Assembly (NCBI GenBank): GCA_011503125.2
Contig: WWBZ02000082.1
Location: 1,178,001 to 1,242,000 of the forward strand
Length of the DNA stretch: 64,000 nucleotides
Reading direction: 5' to 3'
Source: Botryosphaeria dothidea
Taxonomy: Eukaryota > Ascomycota > Dothideomycetes > Botryosphaeriales > Botryosphaeriaceae
Positions 23,862 through 35,534 of this stretch are shown in pieces. The stretch's first letter is position 1; every line of letters starts with the position of its first letter. A program made the translations under genes and the position numbers. The notes below the pieces were generated by a model that was not told the DNA's origin, searched no databases, and worked only from the letters and a program-made list of their open reading frames with translations.

Positions 23862-25090
23862 ATGGGTATCAAACACCTATTCCAGGTCATCGACGAAAAT
23901 TGCCCCGGCGCAGTCAAGACCAGCGAAATCAAGAATCAGTTCGGCCGCAAGGTTGCCATCGATGCCTCCATGAGCATTTACAGTTTCCTGATCGCCGTGC
24001 GCTCCGACGGTCAGCAGCTGATGAGCGACACCGGCGAGACTACCTCTCACCTGATGGGCATGTTCTACCGCACCCTGCGCATGGTCGACAATGGCATCAA
24101 GCCGCTCTTCGTCTTCGACGGCGCCCCGCCCAAGCTCAAGTCCGGCGAGCTGGCCAAGCGTTTCCAGCGCAAGTCCGAGGCCCAGGAAGCTCACGAGGAA
24201 GCCAAGGAGACCGGTACCGCCGAGGATGTCGAGAAGTTTTCGAGGCGCACCGTACGCGTCACTCGCGAGCACAATGCCGAGTGCCAGCGCTTGCTGAAGC
24301 TGATGGGCATTCCGTACATCATTGCCCCAACTGAGGCTGAGGCTCAGTGCGCGGTGCTGGCAAGGGCGGGCAAGGTTTATGCGGCTGCCTCGGAGGACAT
24401 GGACACCCTCACCTTCAACTCGCCCGTGCTGTTGCGTCACCTTACCTTCAGCGAACAGCGCAAGGAGCCGATTCAGGAGATACATCTGGACAAGGTGCTG
24501 GAGGGACTTGAGATGGAGAGGGAGCAGGTGAGCATTAATTGCTGCATGAAACCCACGGCGCTGACAGGTCATAGTTCATCGACCTTTGCATCCTCCTTGG
24601 CTGCGACTACCTCGACCCCATTAAGGGCATTGGCCCTAGCACCGCTCTGAAGCTCATCCGCGAACACAAGAACCTTGAAGGCGTCGTCAAGTTTATGGAG
24701 AACAATAGCAAGTACACCATCCCGGAAGATTGGCCCTACCAGGACGCTCGTCTCCTCTTCCTCGAGCCCGATGTCCGCTCCGCAGATCACCCCGACTGCG
24801 AGTTTAAGTGGGATGCCCCGGACGTTGATGCCTTAATCAAGTTTCTGGTCGAGGAGAAGGGTTTCAACGAGGATCGTGTGCGTAGCGGCGCCCAGCGTCT
24901 GCAGAAGAACATGAAGTCTGCGCAGCAGAGCCGCCTGGAGGGATTCTTCAAGCCTGTACCCAAGACAGCGGAGGAGCAAGCTAGCTTGAAGAGGAAGAAT
25001 GAGCAGAAGTTGGAGGAGAAGAAAAAGAAGCAAAAGTTGGCTGCCAAGGAGAAGAAGGAGGCCAAGGCCAAGCCGAGAGGTACCGCGTAG
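23862..25090 (+). CDS. fen1: Flap endonuclease 1 (FEN1/Rad27)
   Basis: Exons 23862..24527 and 24575..25090, 393 aa; intron of 47 nt with donor GTGAGC and acceptor CATAG. Start [19 protein letters not shown]; Gly2, whose free amino group binds DNA, is present. Active-site acidic residues match the human numbering: D34 (VAIDASMS), D86 (FVFDGAPP), E158/E160 (PTEAEAQCA), D179/D181 (SEDMDTL) and D233 ([10 protein letters not shown]). A PCNA-binding PIP box QSRLEGFF lies at residues 340-347, followed by a Lys/Glu-rich nuclear-type tail. The enzyme removes 5' flaps in Okazaki fragment processing and long-patch base excision repair in the nucleus. Complete and apparently functional. Confidence 0.97.
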
Positions 25091-26774
25091 ACGAACTGAA
25101 CGAACGCAGTTCCACAGAATTTCTGATGGAGATGTACATGGTAAACAAAAAAGGCGTTGACGGATATTCCCAAATGGCTGGATTGCTTGGGAGGCTGGGT
25201 ATCGAAAAACATGGCGTTCATTTTGCTTTGACAAGCGATTATTTTCCAATATCAAAGGCGAAGACGCGGGCAGGCTTGCCAAAGGAGCCGACGGGAAGTA
25301 TAGAATTGCAGAGCCGAGAAGCTAAATACCACTGATTGATGAAGAAATCCGTTCCGATTGGAAACTCCCCGGAACATCGATCGACTCGATTTTGAGGTCT
25401 CTGAATCAATCAAACTAACGACTTTAGTATTCATTCACGATTCAATGTTCTTGCTTTCTCTCCAGATCCCACTTGCTACTCAGACCAGTTATCTCGCTTT
25501 CCCGAAGACCGTTCTTACGGACTCCTTACCACTCTTGATCCGCTCGCTTTCGATGAGCTTGACAAAGATGCGGAAGCCAGGAGAGGCGAACTATTATCTT
25601 GCGAGGTAGAAGATGTGGAGACATGCGGGGGAGCCAAGGTTGTTGAGTGGTAAAGGGGTTGGCTTTGTGGGGCGCTCGTGTGGATAGGCGAAGAGAGACA
25701 GGGCGGCAATGGAAGAGTTTGATTTCTTTTCATTCGCTTCTCTAGTTTCGTTTCTTCTACTATCTACAGTACATACACTGAATTACCAGTGAGGGGGAGA
25801 ATGGTGCCATGAAGCATATCTTTACAAATGATCCTCTGAGAGGACATTATGTACTTGTAATCAAACAATTGGTGTTTGGTCAGAAAAATAGTGACGCTCT
25901 CTAGCACATGGATAATTATTTCTCCGCTTCAATGCTCAATAATTGGAGTGGAGTGACCGAATGTCCAACTCGGATGACGATGGATGTGGTATGGTACGGT
26001 GTGTCTGTTGAGAGGAGGATTCTAGCGTGAGCAGCAATTCCTGCTCAAATCTCCATGTTCAAAAAAAAAAAAAAAGCCCTAGAACCCTTTCAGAGGATAG
26101 AAGATCCTAGCAGGCTTCGGATAAAACGGCGTTGCTGCTCATTCCGATGGGCGTGGCACGGAGGTCTCCTAGCATTCAACCTCCGGCTTTGTGAAGGTTC
26201 CAGGCTGTTTTCCGTCACGATTTTGTGGCTGGTTCGAGATTTTGAACGGACAACTGTTGACGAATAGCTCGGCATGCCGGAGGATGGGAGGTCGATACGA
26301 ATGCTGATTCGTCGAGAATTCCCGTGATTTGGTGTGGTTGGTCCCAATACAACACAGTGAGATCCGTCAATGCTGTTCTAGAGGCACCACGTTTCTCTCA
26401 GGCCCTTCGTTCACTTCCTTCCCGGCCAAGAAGCAAATCTCCTCGAAGAGGGGATTTGGCCTTCTCAAGACTACCACCAGCTCTTGGGCATATTTTTGAG
26501 CTGTCTCGCCCCGGGAATCGCGAAGTGCGAACTCAGCTCGTCATGAGCCTTCGTTACCTCTTCCGGGATATTGGGCTTGGGCTTAGGCTCGGGCGGCGGC
26601 GATCTCTGCCGCAGTGACGATAGCACGCTCGCGCCCCACTAGACAGGTGTCAGAGGAGGGTTTCTCGCGTCCTATGTAGGCCAAATATGCATCAGTATGT
26701 GCTATTTTCCACTCAAAAGACCTGATTTATACTCCTGGAGAGTTTCTTTTTTCCAAGCGATGAAAAGGTGAATG
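25091..26774. other. Convergent intergenic stretch, 1.7 kb
   Basis: Between the 3' ends of FEN1 (plus) and the Zn2Cys6 factor (minus). AT-rich in the middle, with a poly-A tract near 26061-26075. No domain in any frame; longest frames under 100 codons. Confidence 0.5.
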
Positions 26775-29251
26775 TCACACCTGCTCGACCACCCTCTCCG
26801 TCCGTGGCCATTGCCGAGCCCCCGTTTCAGACGACTCGCCTTCCATCACTTCGTCCACGCGGCCATGCCATTGTACCTGCCAACTGGGATCGCGCGATGA
26901 GACCTCAGCCGCGGTGAAGATCGAACCAGCCCCGACCGCACCCATTGTCGGCGGCAGATCACTGTATCCGACTTTCGTGGGGTCCACCATCGAGAAGTTG
27001 GGTGCCTGGAGGTTCGGAGTGTCGCCGTGCATGAGGATGTGGCGCTCGGCCATGCCGAGCATCTGAGCATGAGAGAGACCGAATTCGCGACCGATGTGGA
27101 GGAGGCGGCCTTGCAGCCAGGCGCGTTGAGGTTCCGGGATGCATTCGACGTTGGCGGCGACGAAGACGTGCCAGACGAGGAGGAAGCCACCGAGGGCTTC
27201 GGCGGCTGTGTATTGTCAGCGAGTTCTCGGGAGTATTCATCGGCGCTTGGGTTAGAAAGGTGTGAGCAACTTACATTCACGGTCTTGTCCGACCTCGATG
27301 GCACGGTCCTGGAGGTCGAAGTTCATGTGGAAGGGAACGGTTGCGCAGAGGTCATCGATCAGGCCTTGGGTAATGAAGTGGGTATTTGCTAGCAAAGCTT
27401 TGACGGAGAGGTCGGTGGCGTTGGGAGAGATGACGGAGCAGCAGGCCATGACGATGGAAAGTGTGAAGACACGGGTGATCCGGTAGTCGTTCCAGATGTG
27501 TGATGTCCAAACATCCGCATATGCGTGGACTGGGCCGATCCACCGTTCAGCATTTCGTATATCTGATGGCATTTCCATCGTGTACGCGATTGTCTTGTGT
27601 GCCCAGTGGTCCGATAGCGAGTTTGCCCATTCTTGTAAGTCGTTGTCCACCTTTCTCGCCGCAGCTATCAAAGACCATGCCTCCTCAATCCTATTCCGCT
27701 TAACTGTGTTGTTCATGAGGGTGCGGACGCGCAATCGAAGTTCCGGAAGACCCATGGAGATCACGGTGAGGCGGTTGGCGGGGTTCTCCTCCTGTATGGA
27801 CCAACCTGGAACGCCGGGGAATTCTTCAACCGGTTTGCAGCGTTGCATGGCATTTGTCAACTATTTAAGTCAGTATTTGATCATAATCCAGTATATTTCT
27901 GCGTACCATCATGGCTCTGACTGCCTGGAAAAGCTTCCGCGATGACTCTTGCTCTAGCTGCTGTGGGCCTCGGAGCTTGGCCAGAGTTACGGCACCGTCG
28001 ATGTGATGTGCCCAAGCCGAGATCGAATCGTTGGTCGTATGCATTGCCTGCGAGAGAAATCAATTAATGCATATCGAGGGAAGAGTCAAATGCCAATTAC
28101 ACAAGACTTGAATTCTTCGACGTATGTTGATGCGGCAACTTGCATGAGACGGCGTTTGTGGTTCTGAAATACCTCGTAAAGTACAAACATCATAATAGTG
28201 AGCAGCGTCTCATCAGACTTTGCTTGTCCCGGATCCTGTAGAGCCAATTGCGCTTTCTGCAGGGCTTGACCGTAGAATCGAGCAGCCTCCCTCATGAGCT
28301 GTGCTCGGCCGGGATAATTTCCCAGGACAGAAAGAGAGACAGCATGGGTTGCGAGATGCAACGGTGATGCTTCGGGCGTTTGATTGTAATATGGCACCAG
28401 AAGATCGAAGAATCCTCTCGCGCTCTCTGCTTGTTGAGGAGGAAGGACAAAATTGCGGAAGAAGAATGCGGTGGCTTGGTATTCTATAGAGAATTGAAGC
28501 CCTTGGGGTATGGAGAGGCCTTTAAGGGCAAAGAAGGCGTTGAGAAGAGAGCTTTCGGGAGGTAACACACGGGCGTCGGCAGAGGCATGCCTGTTCGTTG
28601 TCTGCCTGACCACAGGAAGAGAAGTCTTCTCTTCACTTGAAGCCTGCTGGGGCGACTCTGAACTGTAAAGAGGTAAGTCAGACTTCAGAGTATCCGCAAA
28701 TCAATGTAGATCATGAAGACGTAAAGATCGGGTAGTGTATGCATAGCGCCAGTGCAGCTTCTTGCAGGAGCAGGATTATTTGTGAATTTGCAAACAATAC
28801 AATGGTAGGCACAAGATAAGCCCAACACCATAGGAAAGACACCCGTACATGCTCCGAGCGGTAAACAATTGCAGCCGGTCTCAAGACCCACCTTGGCGAG
28901 GAACTGGAATTGGAAGGGCTGCCCTTCTGTTTTGAGGCGGCGCGTTTGGTCCTACGGGCAACGGCGGCATTCTCGTTCCGAAAGATGAGGTCGAATTCGT
29001 CAGGGAAGCCGGGGCAAGTCCTGCCCGACTTCCTGCAGTTACCGCATGAGGGTCGTACTTCGTCGCACTGGGGGGGGGGATTAGCACGACGCATTCATCA
29101 ACCAGCGGCGTGGCGTGCGGGGTGCGGGCACGAGAGCGGAGACGGTTGGCCCAAAGCTCGCAAGCACGACCAAAACGAGGAGGCGACTTACTCTGATTCG
29201 ACGTGTCTTGCAGGTTTGACAACCACGACTCGGTTTCCCGGTATAGACCAT
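26775..29251 (-). CDS. Zn2Cys6 fungal transcription factor
   Basis: Six exons, complement(29192..29251, 28892..29067, 28101..28662, 27907..28047, 27275..27860, 26775..27205), 651 aa, all phases matching. The DNA-binding binuclear cluster is split by intron 1: CQTCKTRRIR in exon 1 and CDEVRPSCGNCRKSGRTC in exon 2, giving C11-x2-C14-x6-C21-x6-C28-x2-C31-x6-C38. The remainder is an all-helical fungal transcription-factor region: GLSIPQGLQFSIEYQATAFF, TMMFVLYEVFQNHKRRLMQ, HIDGAVTLAKLRG, then WANSLSDHW and ADVWTSHIWNDYRITRVF. It ends WPRTERVVEQV. Such factors bind CGG triplets in target promoters; the targets are unknown and no neighbouring pathway cluster hints at one. The polypyrimidine run before the exon 2 acceptor is ten Cs. 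A TATATA sequence lies about 110 bp upstream of the ATG. Confidence 0.93.
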
Positions 29252-31565
29252 GGTCGGTGGTTAGAGGTGGGCGGATGCTCGCAAGGTTCACCGAATGGGG
29301 CAAGACCGGAAGAAGAGGCACCCCACGATGGAGCATGCCTCACCCGCCGTGGCGCGAGGTATATAAGTGAGAGCTTTCTTGCGTGGTCAGGGGAAGAGCG
29401 GACCCGCGGGACCAAAGCTTGCTGCCTAAGGAAACGTACCCCGTGAAGCAATTCTTCGCACCGACAAGGCGATTCTGGAGAGTTCCGAGAATAACCCTGC
29501 GACTGATCGGGGAGAGCAAGAAGAGACGACACCGACGATGCCGAAATGAGAAGAGTCGAAAGCTAGGGCGGATAGAGGGGCTTGGGGCGTCTCAAGACTG
29601 GAGGTCATGATGGATCGTTTCGGGCCAGGAAAATCCGGATCCTTGCAGGAGATCAGCGAGCCGGCTGGAGGTTCCCGGGCGCGGCGTTGCGGCAGCGGGT
29701 GTGCAAAGGAGCGGATGCATCGAGACCCGCGCCCCGGGAGACAGCGTAAGAGAGGCAGCGTCGGCGTCGAAGCTCGCAAGCGTGGCCGCTTTGGGTGCAA
29801 GCGAGCAGGCGTCGGCCACTCGGCCCCCGCGGATGACTTGCTGCAACTCCGGGAGCTGCCGGCGAAAACCGTCAGCAGCCATCTCTACCAGACCGAGTCG
29901 TATCTCGCATGCTGCTATACGCCGCCGCCGAACGTCACAATGGACTGATCCAGGAGCCCGACATCTCTCTGGAACCGCGCCTTCGCTGCAGATCTCGAAT
30001 CTCCGGCTGCTCAGAGGCTGCCGACGCGGACTTTCCGATCTCCCCGTTGGAGGCTGTGCAAGCCGTAGCGAGCGATCATCCGTCATCCGCTGCGGCCCAT
30101 CGTTAGCCCGCCGCAGGATCAAATGCCTCCTATCGGACGCGCCATCACGTCGCCGAAAAGCAAACACTGCTGCTTACGGCCGACTTAGTGCTGCTTTCGA
30201 CGGCAGAACGGCCACGCCGTAGCGAAATGCGCCGCCAGCCCTAGGACAACCGAGAATGCCCCGTGCAACGTGAGCCAGCAGCCACTGATCCATCCGCCGC
30301 GCTGACTGTTGTCTCGATTGCTATCCCTGCTGCGAGACCCGAACTTGCGTCTACCGGTCCTGGCTCCGGCATATACGGTCTCAATGGCTGCCTCTCGATC
30401 CTTTCGTCACACCTCTCAATTCCGCTCACCGCGCTCCGACGGCCTGGTATCGCGAAATTGTCCCTGAAAGTGGCTGTGCCGGGTGAGCAGATTGTGCTTT
30501 TTAGCGCAACGACAAGGCAATAGTGGTCAAGAGCTGGTGCTATTAAAAAAAGATACGTCATGGACGAAACGCCGGACCGTAAGAGGAAACCAAAACGGCC
30601 AGTAACGCGCAAGTCTAAGACCAGACACCGGGGAATAATGGCGTACCTGCGCACAAGCGCTACACCACCATCAACTACAGCTGTCCGTCTCTGTTAGTCG
30701 CCGATACCCATCACCGCAAAAACGTGGCCTGTCGGACCGACCCCTGGAGCCGACTGTCTCTGCTGCCCTTGTGACTGTGGAGTTCAGGAACTAAAAGCAT
30801 GGCGACAGGACGTTCTTCGTATTTCCACGCGCTATCTTCTGCTCGAACCTTAGGCTCAGGGGCGATCTCCGAGCAGAATGAGGAAAGCCGAGTCGGGGTC
30901 GGTGAGGCGAATGAGGCGAATGAGGGCGAATGAGATGCAGTTGCAGAGCTACTAGTGTGAGGGATGCAGCTAGTGCAGGAACCATGGTGGACTCCAGAGA
31001 AGTGGTACCTCGAGTTGGTGGCATGCCGAGGAAGTGTATGATATGTGGATTCACCCTGATTCGCGAAAATAGACGACAGGATCATACGACTTCACAGCAA
31101 GATTTGAACTACTGTTCGTGTCGGCGTGCATACCAGCCTCGGTACTGCACTGCACATGTCATCGAGGCCTCATTTGGGCCTCAACTCAAAATATTTCATG
31201 TTAGTTACAGTGTCCTGCACGGTGAAATCCGAGGCCTTGGTGATCGGCGTCTCTGGTGGTAATGAAACTGGCGTGCGGTGTGTGAGGATGGCTGCATGTT
31301 GACTCGCGCGTGACTTGCTGCAGTGCGGTGAAATAACAAGCAGGCGAGTGGGCCGGAGTGAGGCGAAGACCCTCATGAGCAACGAGAAGGTGAAGTTGAA
31401 GGATAGTTTGGGAGCGACGTCGTGGGCGCAGGCATTTCAAAGCTGCTTTGTTCTGCCGGCGTGTGATTGGCTGTCGGCACGGCGGCCGGACACGCCAAGG
31501 CTGGAATCGAGGACGTCAAAGTAGATTGATTGCACTGAAGCTCGACATTCACCCACCCCACAACC
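29252..31565. other. Intergenic stretch, 2.3 kb, no gene supported
   Basis: Divergent region between the Zn2Cys6 factor and the complex I subunit gene. Overlapping frames on both strands at 29592-30222 are Arg/Ser/Ala-rich and mutually exclusive. A plus-strand frame at 30930-31262 has scattered Cys (CMICGF, CSCRRAYQPRYC) but no recognised finger and no intron structure. Confidence 0.4.
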
Positions 31566-32610
31566 ATGGCCTCCAAGCTGACCCCGTTCGCCTTGCGATC
31601 GAGCCTCCGTGCCGTCCGGAGGACTCGCCAGCCCCAATGGCGCGCCTTCACCACCACCCCGCGCGCCCCGAGCGACGCGCTCGCCGTTGTACGTCTCCCG
31701 CACCCGCTGCCCGCCGCACTTCCATCTATAGCCACTTGCCCAATGCCATCGCGCTGACGCCACTTCTGCTTGCAGCACAGAGACACTCCCGAGAACAATC
31801 CCTCGATACCCTTCAAGTTCAACGAGCAGAATGAGAAGCTCATCCAGGAGGTCCTCGCCCGCTACCCCAGCCAGTACAAGAAGGCCGCCGTCATGCCGCT
31901 GCTCGATCTGGGCCAACGCCAGCACGGCTTCACCAGCATTAGCGTCATGAACGAGGTCGCTCGCCTCCTCGAGATGCCTCCCATGCGTGTTTACGAGGTC
32001 GCCACCTTCTACACCATGTACAACCGCGAGCCCGTCGGCCGCTTCCACGTCCAATGCTGCACCACGGTATGTCGGAATTGAACGCAAACGAGACAAGGCA
32101 GTGTGAATTGGATAATTGACAGGTTTCTGACAGACTCCCTGCATGCTTCGGGACAGCGACGGCATCATGAAGGCCATCGAGGAGGAGCTCGGCGTGAGCC
32201 ATGGCCACACCACCAAGGACGGCCTCTTCACTTTCACCGAGGTCGAGTGCCTCGGCGCCTGCGCCAACGCACCCATGGTCCAGATCAACGACGACTACTA
32301 CGAGGACCTGACCCCCGAGACCACCAGGTCGCTGCTCAAGGCCCTGCGCGAGGCCGCTAAAGCCACGGGCGCTGACACCGGCGAGGGCGGCCTGGCCTCC
32401 CAATCCATCCACATCACCGGCGCCGAGGACAGCCGCGTGCAGACCGAGAGCCCCGGCCAGGGCCGCACCTACACGGCCAACGGCGTCAAGATTCCCGCCC
32501 CCGGCCCGCTCAGCGGAAGGCACACGTGCGAGCCCGCGACGGGTATCACTTCGCTGACCGGCGAGCCGTGGAGTACTGAGGTTTTCAGGAAGGATGGTGT
32601 GCTTGACTAA
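31566..32610 (+). CDS. nuo24: NADH:ubiquinone oxidoreductase 24-kDa subunit (NuoE/NDUFV2)
   Basis: Exons 31566..31688, 31776..32066 and 32134..32610, 296 aa. [20 protein letters not shown] and the FTTTPR stretch form a mitochondrial presequence. Then [60 protein letters not shown]. The N1a 2Fe-2S cluster cysteines are C136-x4-C141 (CTTTPC, completed by the second intron junction) and C177-x3-C181 ([10 protein letters not shown]). It sits in the matrix arm of complex I beside the 51-kDa FMN subunit. The tail beyond the cluster domain is somewhat long, with Gly/Thr/Ser-rich sequence, and ends [10 protein letters not shown]. All phases are 0. Secure call. Confidence 0.96.
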
Positions 32611-33144
32611 AGAAAAGAGCGTTGTACATTTATGTAGGTATTAAAGATTTCAGTTCCACGTGCTTATGACTCCAAAAGTAGCATCCATCTGGACGCGAAG
32701 GTGATACTACTCTAATCGCGCCGCCGTGATACGAAGCCCAGAGCAACCACTCGGCCTTCTGACAGGGTCTGACTGAGAGGACACATTTCTAACTGGATGA
32801 TTGTGTGAAAAAGAATTTGGCGGCCATGCTGGACGCAGAAATAAAATACCCCCTGTTGAAGACGACAAAAAGACAACTCTGCTGCTGTGACGTCTCACTC
32901 ACCCTCGAATTAGGCAGCCGGTGCAGGAACCGTAGTATAACACCAGCGCAATTCGAACAAGTGGATTGTACGAATGAGGAATCTCGGCCCGAAGAGGTAA
33001 TTCTCTGATAGATCACAAACCCTACGGATTTTTACGCCTTCAAGGTGCCGGCGACACCGTATTGGCCCGGACGCTGCCCGTTGCACACCGTCTATGGGGA
33101 AGAGCTTCGCTTTTTGGCTTTGTATGGATGTGTAGCTGTAGTGC
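32611..33144. other. Intergenic stretch, no gene seen
   Basis: Downstream of nuo24. Frames of up to 85 codons on both strands show no domain. Confidence 0.45.
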
Positions 33145-33597
33145 TCACCTTGCACTATTGGTTGTCTTGCTTTGAAGGAAGACGCTCACGTCGGTTGTGT
33201 GGATAAAGGCAGACACACTGGATACGTAGTCGAGGGTTTGGGCTTCGAGGAGGGTGACTCCGTTGCCGTACTTGATGGCGGGGTCGCCGATCTTGACTAC
33301 TGTGGCGGACGCATCTGAGGAACTGAGGATGTTGGTAGCTTTGCGGATTTCGGCGCTCGAGGGTATGCCCCGATCTCGTATTTTGTTTTCAGCGCTGTGA
33401 GATTGTTGTAGGATCGGTGCCAGAAAAGATTGAGTTTGTGGGCCGGGTTGTGTGTATAGTTGTTGCCTGATTTTGTTGTAGAATAATAACCGCACTCGTA
33501 CAACGGTCTCTGGGGGTTGTCCCTTGCTCTCATTCCAAAGAGCAAACCCAGGCCAGTGAACATATTTAGATAAATGAACAACAGTGAGAAAGAACAA
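33145..33597 (-). pseudogene. Fragment resembling the start of a phosphotransferase/kinase-like gene
   Basis: An open frame of about 150 codons. Its second half, EIRKATNILSSSDASATVVK then IGDPAIKYGNGVTLLEA and LDYV, resembles the first beta strands of fungal aminoglycoside-phosphotransferase-type (APH) kinase domains (nucleotide-binding strand followed by a VVK..IKYG strand and a helix starting LLEA). Nothing matching the catalytic loop (HxD) or DxD follows on the minus strand down to 32.6 kb, and the frame stops at 33145. The first half has no recognisable features. Best read as a broken gene remnant at the edge of the repeat-bearing desert; the family match is tentative. Confidence 0.35.
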
Positions 33598-33789
33598 TGT
33601 TCTTTACTTGCGAGGAGTCAAACTCGTTGGAGCTGGGCTGACCTACAGCCCGGCCCCCAAAGGTCGTTGGCTCCGGTTCCAGTTCTTATGTTCGGTTTAC
33701 GTAGACTTGGTAGCAGAAGTAAACGCAACTACAGAAATCTGCACAAGCTCAATTTTAACAGTACTGTAAGAGCAAGGGCTAAAGCGTAG

Positions 33790-33930
33790 GCAGTGGAGGC
33801 ATTCATCCAGATGAATACTTCCACTCTCCGCGGGAAGAGTAGCTGTTATGCAATCTGTAACTCATACAGCTGAGAGAAAATTTGCTTGCGACGCCAGTCC
33901 GCATAAGCCGAACTCGAGAAGCACTGTAAC
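33790..33930 (+). repeat. Inverted-repeat terminus plus flanking segment, copy related to 47.4 kb
   Basis: A near-perfect palindrome at 33792-33825: left arm AGTGGAGGCATTCATC, two-base loop, right arm GATGAATACTTCCACT. The arms match the terminal repeat of the 85-bp elements at 35.45 and 58.08 kb. To the right, about 100 bp align with the DNA beside the copy at 47.4 kb, sharing CTTGCGACGCCAG exactly and then a gap-free 36-bp block ending GCACTGTA at roughly 70% identity. Confidence 0.7.
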
Positions 33931-35449
33931 CGGAGCCAACCGATTTTTGGCCGTCCACCTAAAATCGCAAAAAAGGCGTCCAGCATGACGGTCGTTAGCA
34001 CGGATGGCCGTCTTGTATCCCTGCCATTGTGGTCACGACACCTCTTGCCACGGCTCATCAAATCGCCACGGATTCTGTGTAGTATAGAAACCGGAAAATA
34101 TAGCGGAAAGATCTTACCGAAAGTCAATACTGATATTACAGGACATGCATAGTGACCTGATAGTGTGAGTCCATACCTCTTCCAGCGCTCTTCCGGTCTG
34201 TGAGAGCCACCCTGGGACAATCCTCCGCCTTCAGGCTAAGATAGATGCAAGGGGCCACGTCTCATAGCATATTACTTCAAATATGTTTAAACAAAGGTAC
34301 GGATATGGTGTAAGGAAGGAAGCCATTTCTGCTGCTCCTCGCCCGAGGTGCGGTTGGAAATGTACTCGATGATGTTCTTGCAGTCTAGCACCTAGCTGAA
34401 AATTAGTTATTGAGGGATTAGATAGAAGCGTAACTTTATGGTGCCATTCTCAGAATCTGTCGATAGGCCTGCGAAGCCCTGGCTGGCGTGAAGACAAGTG
34501 CTTCGACGTATTTGTGGTAAGTGCACGGAGACTCGAAGTAGGTGCCCGGAACGCATTACCACAAGAGATTGAGGAGGTTTCCATACCGATGAATCCTTCA
34601 TATCCCTGTTAAAAAAAAAGGTGATGGTGAAGCTGCGGTTGAAGTAAATCGGATAGGCATCGGAGGGGAAAATTCTCGACCGTGATAGGGCGCAACTAGC
34701 AGGTTATTGTGTGTACGGGAAAACAACAAATTTCACCGGATGGCTCACTGGAAGCTGTATGCTAAATTGAAAGTGCCACTCTGACAGCGGTGCGGATGTC
34801 ATGAGAAAGGAACTTGAAGCATTCATTGTAAACGCGCACGGTCTGATCTCAGCTTTTGTTGGATGTTTGACATCTCTATCGGCATCACTCGTAAGTTTCT
34901 CCGATGAATAGCAGATCGCGGAGAATCATGGGAAGGAGATTTAAGGAGCTGTTGGAAGGCCTGTCGATCCGTTGATTGAGTAGATCTCGGGGGTTTCAGT
35001 TCATTCGCCAAGCCCGGTATGGCATAATTCAGGGCTGCAGGGAGGCTGCTTTGCTTGTTCTTATTTTTAGCGTGTCTATCTCTTGTAGCATTGCTCGCCT
35101 AAGAGCTGAGTGTTCTGTATCTCTGGCAAAGTGTTCGAAAACGTTTACGGGCGTGAGTCACGGAAGACGGCGAGGTCGATTGCTAGTGTAATGCGAACAC
35201 TTGGCTGACTTGTGGCAATGCTCACAATTGCGAACTTGAAGGGTCACGGAATGAGCTGTTTGAACATGGGGCTTCATTTTCCTGGATGCTATGGATTGGT
35301 ATTACAAGAGAGCAGAGGTGTGCGAAACGATCATGACACCTATGGCGAGAGGTGAGTGGGGCACCAAGTGACGTGCTTCCGCCTTAACGGTTAGAGCCGA
35401 ATGCGAGATTTCTACCAACAGGTCAGAAAAAGATCTGATTCATACCATC

Positions 35450-35534
35450 ATAGGGAGTGGAAGCATTCACACGGACGCAAGTGTATTGCATTTCCACTAA
35501 AAGAGCCGTGCGGACGAATAATTCCACTCCCCAT
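35450..35534. mobile_element. 85-bp inverted-repeat element (MITE-like), copy 1
   Basis: Begins ATAGGGAGTGGAAGCATTC and ends with the reverse complement of ATGGGGAGTGGAATTATTC; the two arms agree at about 20 of 28 positions. Internal sequence GACGCAAGTGTATTGCA is shared with the copy at 58.08 kb. It has no coding capacity. The length (85 bp) is identical to that of the 58.08-kb copy. I see no clear target-site duplication; the outer DNA AACTTC also seems shared, so the true ends may lie a few bases outside. Confidence 0.72.

Noticed and set aside
29592..30222. Overlapping frames of 113-191 codons on both strands downstream of the transcription factor's start
   Set aside because: Arg/Ala/Ser-rich in every frame with mutual overlap, which points to composition rather than a gene.
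34810..34850. Another possible inverted-repeat arm (GAAGCATTCAT)
   Set aside because: The match stops after about eleven bases and has no GGGGAGTG end or partner arm.
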